NCBI GenBank assembly: GCA_016710435.1
Contig: JADJVV010000003.1
Location: 1-21,077, forward strand
Length of the DNA stretch: 21,077 nucleotides
Source of the DNA: Hyphomicrobiales bacterium
Lineage (GTDB): Bacteria; Pseudomonadota; Alphaproteobacteria; Rhizobiales; Aestuariivirgaceae
Direction of reading: 5' to 3'
Positions within the stretch are counted from its first letter, which is position 1. Each line of letters opens with the position of its first letter. Under the pieces are notes generated by a model. It worked only from the letters and a program-made list of their open reading frames with translations. It had not been told where the DNA came from and ran no database searches. Both the position numbers and the translations under genes were made by a program. Below are positions 15,834-21,077 of the stretch, one piece after another.

Positions 15834-18800
15834 GTGCCCGACCTGGTACAGCCGGAGATCGCCGCTCGCGCCGCGCCGCTGGGCTCCGACACCATCGCCG
15901 ACCCGAACCTGCCGGCGCCGGCTGAGGCCGAGCAGGTCGACCGCGCCGTGAAGGGCGTCCACGCGCTGTTCCGTGAGCAGGGCATGCCGCTCACCACGAC
16001 TGAGGAGAGCCTCGCCACGCCGCCGCTGACTCGCCGCGAAGTAGCGCTTGCCAGAGTCGAGCAGCGCGCGCCGCGAGAGGCCGTCAAGAACGAGGCCGCC
16101 GCACAGATGGCAGCCGTCGAAGAGAACGCCATGGCGGTGATCGAGCCGCTGGCCGCGACGATGGCGGCAACCAAGACGAAGACCCCCAAGGGGCAGGCCA
16201 AGGTCGCCGCCAAGTTCGCCAAGGCGATGCGCGGCGTCGTTCAAGAGGCAGCGAAGCAGGGGTCAATCGAGGCGGCGCAGCAGTACGTCACCAAGAACCT
16301 GCCGGCCGCGTTGAAGGGCCTCGGCGTGACCGCCGACGCCGTCGACATGGCCAAGGCCGTGAACGCCGGCGTCGGGCTGGCGCGGACTCAGTTCTCGAAG
16401 GGGGCGACAGAGGACTATGCCGCTAACTTAGCGTTCTATCTTCAGGAGAAAACTGGATCTGTCTTGGGCAAGTGGCGAGGCAAGATGAGCGCGTCTGAGC
16501 AACGGAAGTTGTTCGGGCGGTTCATTGGTAAGGGCGATATCATCATAGACGGACAGATGGAAACGGTAGCGAATAGGGTTCGCGTCGCGTTTGGTCAGGA
16601 CTATGACGACAGGAATGTAACGAGCTGGCGGGATCTCAACCTCCCCACACAAGCACCTTCCGAATCCCGCGCCGCCCTAACCCAAGACGAGTTCGAGGCC
16701 CTATCCCCAGCAGCCAAGACGGCGGCGCTGGACGCCTACACGCAGGCCATGCGCGCCAAGGGCACGGCGCTGCTCGCCCGGCTGCTCGGTCTCATCGGCG
16801 ACCGGCCTGAACTTACGGTGTCGACCTTTGCCGCCGCGCCGGGTGGTCACATCGGCTCCTACACGCGCGTCGGCCCGCTCAAGGCAGTCATCAGCATGGC
16901 GACCAACGCCAAGGAGGGGCTGAGCGTAGCCGACCACGAGGGTTACCACTTCGCCGAGGACTGGCTGCTGACTGGCGGCGAGAAGAAGGTTGTCGCCAAC
17001 GCGCTGCGCGACGGCAAGCCGCTGTTCGAGCAACTGAAGCAGAGGCTCCAGCAGTACGACCGCGAGAACGGCACCCGGCTGACCGACGAAGTCACTGGCG
17101 TCCCGGCCGAGGCGCGGGCCTACGCCTTCGAGTTCTGGCGGCGCGGTGAGTTCAAGGCTGACGGCGCGCTCGCCCGCGCCTGGCAGAAGATCAAGCAGTT
17201 CTTCGAGCGCGTCGCCAACGCCGTCAACGGGCTCGGGTTCCAGTCGATCGAAGACGTGTTCGCGGCGCTGGCTAGCGGCCAGATGGCGGAACGCGAGATG
17301 GTGGCGCCAGAGGGTCGGGCGGCGTACGAGTCGCGGGCGGCTGACTACCTCCAGAGCCCGGAGTTTCGCCGGTGGTTCGGCGACAGCAAAGTGGTGGATG
17401 CCGAGGGTAAGCCGTTGGTGGTGTATCACTCCGGCATGTTCGACGAGGCCGACGACGGAGTCCCGCGTATCAACGGAGAGGGGTTCCACTTCGGCACGAA
17501 GGCGGCCGCAGAGATGCGGGACAGCGGCAAGCGAGTTGACGATTTCATAAAGGCTGCGGTCATCGAGAAGGGGGAAGACATGCAAGGGAACCCCGCATGG
17601 TTTTGGAGTAGTGGGGGCCTAGATTCATTCGACCTGATAAACGAGGACGGATACTCGACCGAAGCCGAAGCCGAGCAGCACATGAAACTCATGGCTACGC
17701 AGTATGCAGAAGATGCGGATTCGGAGCCTATGCCTGTGACACAGGCGTATCTATCGCTCCAGAACCCGAAGCGTGTGAAAGACCAAGGCGAGGATTGGAC
17801 TGCGGCCGTAGCGAAGGCCAAGGCGCAGGGGTACGACGGCATCGTGTATCGCAACGAGTTCGAGGACAAAGGCAAGGACAGTTACATCGTGTTCAGCCCG
17901 ACCCAGATCAAGTCGGTGAACAACGTCGGCACCTTCGACCCCAACAATCCTGACATCAGGTTCTCGGCAGCCGGTGTTGCGCCTTCACTCAGCCGGCGTG
18001 AGTACAGCGTCGCTACCAAGCCAGATAGCATTAAGAAACTGATCGATGATTTCAAGGGCGGTGAATTGTTTGCTAAGACGCCGCTGAGTATTGTGCAGGC
18101 TTCGATGCTGCCCATGCTCAAGCACGATCAAATTAGCGTGGTGGTTGTTAAGGCGCTTCCCATCAATGTGGTGAACATCCTTACCGACCATAAACTCACG
18201 CCCGAGCAGGTCGTAAGCGATCCGCGCATGGTCAGTGAGGCGCTCCCCGCTGATCTCCGTGCGTCTGTAGCGAGCGGGTTCGGCAACGCGCTTATGGAGA
18301 TTAGAACACAGCTTGGAACAGCACTTGATGCGGTACTGTCGACCGGGCGAGACAACGAAATTCTTCCCGCATTGCGCGCACGTGATCTCAGCGCCCAAGA
18401 AGTTGTGCGCCTTCTTCCCCCGCTTCGCGACGCTGATCTTGGCGCGGATATCGGCGGAGTTAGTCGCGCATCTCCGGCTACAAAATCGGCCATGCCCGCG
18501 GGCGATGTAACAGGGGTAAGTAATGAATTCAGTATCGCAGACCTCGCACTTGCGTTGGATAGACATAAGGCGCTCCGAGAGGGTTATCCAACCAACTATA
18601 ACAAAAATGATGCAGGTACGCAAGCCTTGTTCTCCCGCGCCGCCGTCGAGATGCGCAACCGCATGGCTGGCGGCGAGCTGGAGGCCGTGCAGATCGGCGA
18701 GCAGTACGCGCGACTGGTGGAGAACGCGAAGGCCCCCAGCGACCTGCTGACGCGCCTGCTCGGCGTCGCCAAAGATGACATCGTCGGCGGCATCGGCAGG

Positions 18801-19523
18801 TGGTGGACGAACAACGTGTCGACGCCGAACTTTATCTCGGCGTCGTCGCGGGGCTTCAAGAACGTCTACCAGGCGTTCAACACGTACAGTCGCTACCGCA
18901 AGATACTCGGCGAGCAACTGGTGCGCGAACGCGTCCCCGACTGGTACCGGGCGTCCGATGCCGACCGCAAGGCAGCATTCGATGTCATGCTGACGCGCAC
19001 GCTGGAGAAGTATTCGACGTCGTCGCAGGAACTCGCCGACCTGCTCAACACGCTGACGCCGGCGCAGCGCAAGCTGTACGACCAGGCTACCGGCATGATC
19101 GCCGCCGTGCTGCGGCGCCAGTTCGACAGCCAGAAGGAAACACGTAGGCGCCAACTAGGTGCCGAAGCCTACGAGAAGTGGCTGGCCAGCCGACAGGAGC
19201 AGATGACGGCGCTACTCGACCAGGGCTACGTGCCGCTGCGCCGGTACGGCGACTACAGCGTCGAGGTCTACATGGAGGCGCCGGACGGCAAGCGGGTCAA
19301 GGCTGGCCTGGGGTTCTTCAACTCGCCGAGTCAGGCGAAGACGGCGGCCCTCGCCTACGCCAAGGAGATCGAACGCTCGGGCGTCGCGCTGAAGGTCGAG
19401 ATGGGCAGGCGCAGCAGAACGAACGCGATACCGGCGTCTCGCTTGAGCAGTTCCTGGGCACGCTGCGCAGGCAGGGCATCGACATCTCGCAGGCCGAACG
19501 CGAGCGCCTGGTCGTCGCCATGA
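15834..19523 (+). CDS. Polyvalent internal virion protein, main part: zincin motif, ADP-ribosyltransferase-like domain, PLxRFG-type region
   Basis: I give the first GTG of the long frame; true coding probably begins upstream, at 15727 or by fusion to 14346-15704. Numbering from this GTG: residues 1-350 are helical; HEGYH at 368-372 in DHEGYHFAEDWLL fits an HExxH zinc metalloprotease, with a likely third ligand in the later AEARAYAFEFWRR. Residues about 505-711 match the ADP-ribosyltransferase-like domain of phage polyvalent proteins: FRRWFGDSKVV, VVYHSG (His 532), GYDGIVYRN, DSYIVFSPTQIKSVNNVG and FDPNNPDIRFS. Residues 712-934 are the antisense of an inserted HNH gene. After that, RAAVEMRNRMAGGELEAVQI leads to YVPLRRYGDY (about 1133), close to the PLxRFG signature. 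A shift near 19399-19405 breaks the frame, so the last 38 or so codons to 19523 are out of frame. Such proteins are ejected into the host and are linked to anti-defence and takeover. Confidence 0.75.
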   Translation: MPDLVQPEIAARAAPLGSDTIADPNLPAPAEAEQVDRAVKGVHALFREQGMPLTTTEESLATPPLTRREVALARVEQRAPREAVKNEAAAQMAAVEENAMAVIEPLAATMAATKTKTPKGQAKVAAKFAKAMRGVVQEAAKQGSIEAAQQYVTKNLPAALKGLGVTADAVDMAKAVNAGVGLARTQFSKGATEDYAANLAFYLQEKTGSVLGKWRGKMSASEQRKLFGRFIGKGDIIIDGQMETVANRVRVAFGQDYDDRNVTSWRDLNLPTQAPSESRAALTQDEFEALSPAAKTAALDAYTQAMRAKGTALLARLLGLIGDRPELTVSTFAAAPGGHIGSYTRVGPLKAVISMATNAKEGLSVADHEGYHFAEDWLLTGGEKKVVANALRDGKPLFEQLKQRLQQYDRENGTRLTDEVTGVPAEARAYAFEFWRRGEFKADGALARAWQKIKQFFERVANAVNGLGFQSIEDVFAALASGQMAEREMVAPEGRAAYESRAADYLQSPEFRRWFGDSKVVDAEGKPLVVYHSGMFDEADDGVPRINGEGFHFGTKAAAEMRDSGKRVDDFIKAAVIEKGEDMQGNPAWFWSSGGLDSFDLINEDGYSTEAEAEQHMKLMATQYAEDADSEPMPVTQAYLSLQNPKRVKDQGEDWTAAVAKAKAQGYDGIVYRNEFEDKGKDSYIVFSPTQIKSVNNVGTFDPNNPDIRFSAAGVAPSLSRREYSVATKPDSIKKLIDDFKGGELFAKTPLSIVQASMLPMLKHDQISVVVVKALPINVVNILTDHKLTPEQVVSDPRMVSEALPADLRASVASGFGNALMEIRTQLGTALDAVLSTGRDNEILPALRARDLSAQEVVRLLPPLRDADLGADIGGVSRASPATKSAMPAGDVTGVSNEFSIADLALALDRHKALREGYPTNYNKNDAGTQALFSRAAVEMRNRMAGGELEAVQIGEQYARLVENAKAPSDLLTRLLGVAKDDIVGGIGRWWTNNVSTPNFISASSRGFKNVYQAFNTYSRYRKILGEQLVRERVPDWYRASDADRKAAFDVMLTRTLEKYSTSSQELADLLNTLTPAQRKLYDQATGMIAAVLRRQFDSQKETRRRQLGAEAYEKWLASRQEQMTALLDQGYVPLRRYGDYSVEVYMEAPDGKRVKAGLGFFNSPSQAKTAALAYAKEIERSGVALKVEMGRRSRTNAIPASRLSSSWARCAGRASTSRRPNASAWSSP
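16935..16949 (+). other. HExxH zinc-metalloprotease motif
   Basis: The codons spell HEGYH within VADHEGYHFAEDW. The two His and the Glu are the classic zinc-binding and catalytic residues of zincins. A downstream Glu in AEARAYAFEFW, about 55 residues on, could be the third zinc ligand. The domain is known in phage polyvalent proteins; activity is inferred. Confidence 0.65.
17364..17965 (+). other. ADP-ribosyltransferase-like (polyvalent-protein type) domain
   Basis: FRRWFGDSKVVDAEGKPLVV, then YHSG, GFHFGTKAAAEM, QAYLSLQNPKRV, GYDGIVYRN and DSYIVFSPTQIKSV follow the order of the phage polyvalent-protein ADP-ribosyltransferase family, and the ending NPDIRFS is its hallmark. The His in YHSG corresponds to the conserved NAD-contacting position. 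Lower-GC DNA near 17580-17640 suggests an insertion in the middle. Confidence 0.7.
17960..17965. repeat. Left imperfect direct repeat flanking the HNH insertion
   Basis: GTTCTC here recurs at 18629-18634, and the match extends loosely as GTTCTCggcaGCCG against GTTCTCccgcGCCG. The copies are exactly 669 bases (223 codons) apart, both encoding Phe-Ser in the host frame. They may mark the insertion edges, or simply reflect similar protein sequence. Confidence 0.4.
17985..18566 (-). CDS. HNH homing endonuclease, antisense within the polyvalent gene (193 aa)
   Basis: An ATG preceded by GGAG (18573-18576) opens MSIQRKCEVCDTEF. Two zinc-binding modules follow: C7-x2-C10 with C29-x3-C33, and C63-x2-C66 with C83-x3-C87. 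The nuclease motif is complete: DVHHIDGKRLNNHHANLIVL (H132, H133, D135, N140, N145) followed by HGQHRSLHN (H154, H158), as in the HNH_3-type phage endonucleases. Such enzymes nick or cut DNA at a target and copy their own gene into alleles lacking it. The longer minus-strand frame reaching 19154 is a shadow; only the part from 18566 down is coding. Its codons lie exactly on the triplets of the + strand gene. It has its own promoter. Host range and target are unknown; the natural target would be the uninterrupted polyvalent gene. Confidence 0.88.
   Translation of the reverse strand: MSIQRKCEVCDTEFITYPCYIARGHGRFCSRRCATNSADIRAKISVAKRGKKAHNFLGAEITCAQCGKNFVVSPGRQYRIKCCSKLCSNLHKRVAEPARYRRTEISGERLTDHARIAYDLLGREFMVGKDVHHIDGKRLNNHHANLIVLEHGQHRSLHNTQRRLSKQFTALEIIDQFLNAIWLGSDAVLTPAE
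18595..18623 (-). promoter_or_regulatory. Extended -10 promoter for the HNH gene
   Basis: Read on the minus strand: TTGCGT (18623-18618), a 17-base spacer ending TGT, then TATAGT (18600-18595). The -10 box matches the consensus at five of six bases and carries the TGn extension; the -35 matches at three of six. The start point would fall about 20-25 bases ahead of the ATG, with GGAG between. This fits host sigma70-type transcription from inside the insert. Confidence 0.6.
18629..18634. repeat. Right imperfect direct repeat flanking the HNH insertion
   Basis: This GTTCTC pairs with the one at 17960-17965, in the same host codon phase. The codons after it (RAAVEM) give the expected continuation of the ADP-ribosyltransferase-like domain's end. 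Confidence 0.4.
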
Positions 19524-20587
19524 CGAACGCCGACTCGCTGGTGAGCACGCAGATGATGCGCCGCGAGGGCCTGGCCGGGTTCTCCCGCGACAGCATGCGC
19601 GTGCTCCACGAGTTCGGCGTCAACACGACGAGTGAGATCGCCTACGCGCGCTTCGCGCCGGTGCTCGACGCCGCCCTTGACGGTGCCGAAGTAGCCGCCG
19701 ACATCGACGCCGTGACCAGCGAGCCCGTCATCACTGTCGGCGAGTCGTTTGGCAGGCGTGAGGACGGCGTGCCGCACAACCTGTGGGAGCAGGACGGCCC
19801 CATGTCGGGGTTCTACCGCGACCGCGCCAACGCCATGGCGGATACCACACTGGTACCGGACAGGCAGAGCGAGTGGGCTACCAAGATGCGCACGGCCGGC
19901 GTCATGTACTTCATCGGCGGCTCCATCTCCGGCGCCGCCGTGAACACGCTGTCGATCCCCATGGTGCTGACGCCCTACCTGCCGACGCACACCGACTACC
20001 TGAACGCCACCATGACGTCGCTGAAGACGAGGAAGGACTCGTGGCAGCACTACAACGTCTTGCGCGACATGGACAAGATGAAGAACCCCCGACCCAGAGA
20101 CGGCGGCCCGGCTGGACGCCGCCGGCATCGGCAAGGAGATGCGCGCCGCCATCGTCGCGGCGGCAGATCATATTTCGACACCGAGATCCCACATGATGCT
20201 CGGCATCTCGCAGGGCTCCTGTACTCCCAGAGTCGCAACGTCCAGCGCGCCGCCGAAGTCTGGATGACGCCGTTCCGAGTCGCCGAGCAGACCAACCGAC
20301 TGGCGTCGTTCATGGCGGCCTACAGGATCGCCACGACGGGCGGCGGCGTCAGGCAGGCGGACGGCACCTTCAAGAAACTCTCGGGGCAGGAACTGTTCCG
20401 CTTCGCCAACGAGACGGTGGATCAGACGCAAAATAATTACAACGTCAATAATCGCCCCGGCATAATGAACAACCCGCTCAGCGCCCTGATGTTCCAGTTC
20501 AAGTCGTTCCCGCTGTTCATCATCGAAGCCGCGGCGCTGATGTATAAGGTGAGCCGAAGAGCGCCATGTACATGCTGCTCGGGCTGA
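19403..20587 (+). CDS. Polyvalent internal virion protein, continuation after a frameshift
   Basis: This is not a separate gene: it carries on from the previous frame after an apparent one-base shift near 19399-19405, giving QAQQNERDTGVSLEQFLGTL, then RQGIDISQAERERLVVAMTN, SLVSTQMMRREGLAGFSRDS and MYFIGGSISGAAVNTLSIPM. Between about 20086 and 20215 the sense frame is another one (PETAARLDAAGIGKEMRAAI, SHMMLGISQG), so two cancelling errors are present, the first at a run of five C. It then resumes with LYSQSRNVQRAAEVWMTPFR and PGIMNNPLSALMFQFKSFPL, the helical, partly hydrophobic C-terminal region typical of PLxRFG-type phage proteins. The segment fails again near 20550, and the residues from there to 20587 are out of frame. 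Confidence 0.7.
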   Translation, partial: GQAQQNERDTGVSLEQFLGTLRRQGIDISQAERERLVVAMTNADSLVSTQMMRREGLAGFSRDSMRVLHEFGVNTTSEIAYARFAPVLDAALDGAEVAADIDAVTSEPVITVGESFGRREDGVPHNLWEQDGPMSGFYRDRANAMADTTLVPDRQSEWATKMRTAGVMYFIGGSISGAAVNTLSIPMVLTPYLPTHTDYLNATMTSLKTRKDSWQHYNVLRDMDKMKNPRPRDGGPAGRRRHRQGDARRHRRGGRSYFDTEIPHDARHLAGLLYSQSRNVQRAAEVWMTPFRVAEQTNRLASFMAAYRIATTGGGVRQADGTFKKLSGQELFRFANETVDQTQNNYNVNNRPGIMNNPLSALMFQFKSFPLFIIEAAALMYKVSRRAPCTCCSG

Positions 20588-21077
20588 CGGCGATGGCCGG
20601 CGTGCAGGGCCTGCCGTTCGCCGAGGAGATCCTGAACCTTGTCGACGTGATCTCGCAGCAACTTTTCAACTCGCCATTCAACAGCCGCCGCGCCGTGCCG
20701 CAACGCCATCAAGTCGGCATCTGACGCCATCGGCGCCGCCGACCTGTCCGACGCCGTCATGCGGGGCCTCGTGAACGAGGTCACCGGCGTCGGCGTGGCG
20801 ACGCGCGTGTCGTCGGGCTTCATCCCCGGCACGCGCATCGGCGCCGCCGACGCCGACAAGGGCCGCGTGCTCGCCGAGATCGCCGGTGCCCCGTTCTCGA
20901 TGCTGCACGACGCGCTGAGCAACGCCGGCCCGCTCGTCAGCGCGGCGGCGGGCGGCGACTGGCGGCGGGCGGCGGACGCCCTGCGCGCCGGCGGCCCGAT
21001 CGCCGCCCGTAACCTGGTCAGGCGCCGAGCAGCTTAGTTCCGGATACGCATCTAACTCCAAGGGACGGAAAGTAGTT
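20551..21077 (+). CDS. Polyvalent internal virion protein, C-terminal segments running off the window
   Basis: Sense continues as EPKSAMYMLLGLTAMAGVQG and EEILNLVDVISQQLFNSPFN to about 20697, where one extra C breaks the frame. From 20699 it reads RNAIKSASDAIGAADLSDAV, MRGLVNEVTGVGVATRVSSG and GGPIAARNLVR. The apparent stop at 21035-21037 follows another lost base near 21020. In the next frame the text is GAEQLSSGYASNSKGRKVV, which matches the usual ending of this family (a Gly-Tyr, Asp/Asn-Ser-Lys-Gly-Arg-Lys-Val pattern) and stays open to the window edge. So the gene is incomplete here and goes on to the right. Confidence 0.65.

Larger units (their letters stand above)
17966..18634 (-). mobile_element. 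Homing-endonuclease insertion inside the polyvalent gene
   Basis: This block holds a minus-strand HNH gene with its own promoter and almost nothing else: 19 bases beyond its stop and 68 beyond its start. GC counted on sample lines is 47-50 percent (18001-18060, 18121-18180, 18541-18600) against 57-72 percent in lines on either side. Removing it would join NPDIRFS to RAAVEMRNRM in frame, and DIRFSRA is a common continuation in this family. It is too compact for a group I intron. The edges are provisional. Confidence 0.65.

Noticed and set aside
15177..16244. Long minus-strand frame of 355 codons
   Set aside because: Gly/Arg/Leu-rich antisense of the polyvalent gene and crosses its internal stop; no recognisable domain or ribosome site.
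16701..17585. Minus-strand frame of 294 codons
   Set aside because: Antisense of the zincin and ADP-ribosyltransferase-like part; low-complexity and motif-free, unlike the HNH gene.
17966..18634. Group I intron or intein carrying the HNH gene
   Set aside because: Only about 87 bases lie outside the nuclease, too few for a group I intron core, and the nuclease is antisense, so it cannot be part of an intein.
18567..19154. Minus-strand frame upstream of the HNH start
   Set aside because: Translates to Arg/Val/Leu-rich sequence that is the shadow of the + strand gene; the ATG at 18566 with GGAG and a promoter is a better start.

Overview
The window is part of the virion-protein region of a GC-rich, tailed double-stranded DNA phage, probably podovirus-like. 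The clearest marker is a major capsid protein of the N4 gp56 family at 1976-2973. Around it are a scaffold-like protein, small head proteins, adaptor- and nozzle-like proteins, tail or adhesin proteins, and a giant internal virion 'polyvalent' protein. All virion genes are on the + strand, tightly packed and often overlapping at ATGA, TAGTG or TGATG, which suggests one or a few long late transcripts. I see no tRNA, rRNA, CRISPR array, integrase, replication or lysis gene. The host cannot be named; the high GC only suggests a GC-rich bacterium.

Layout. 1-157: C-terminus of an upstream protein, possibly the portal. 154-393: small conserved-looking protein. 395-1236: scaffold-like protein. 1312-1895: small virion protein. 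1976-2973: major capsid. 3029-4312: three small head or virion proteins. 4322-5095: adaptor-like. 5095-6349: nozzle-like beta-rich protein. 6398-7210: beta-sandwich virion protein with an inserted domain. 7258-9182: adhesin-like tail protein with a predicted seven-bladed propeller, an Ala-Pro repeat array and a conserved phage C-terminal domain. 9191-11205: large tail protein of unknown fold. 11261-11515: small protein. 11564-13371: long coiled-coil virion protein. 13383-14334: two small proteins. 14346 to beyond the window end: giant polyvalent protein with a coiled coil, an HExxH zincin motif, an ADP-ribosyltransferase-like domain and a PLxRFG-type C-terminal region.

The most unusual item is an HNH endonuclease gene at 17985-18566 on the minus strand, with its own extended -10 promoter and ribosome binding site, lodged inside the polyvalent protein gene. 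It sits in a lower-GC block flanked by imperfect direct repeats exactly 669 bp (223 codons) apart. The + strand reading frame stays open across it, and the two genes use the same codon triplets in opposite directions. Without the block the host gene would read NPDIRFS-RAAVEM, which matches the usual continuation of this domain family. It looks like a recent homing-endonuclease insertion that left its essential-looking host gene open.

A caution for every reader: many genes carry single-base frameshifts, densest in the scaffold and capsid genes and often at G or C runs. Conserved protein sequence continues in another frame each time. I read these as base-calling errors from an error-prone assembly, not biology, and I give each interrupted gene as one feature with the approximate shift positions.
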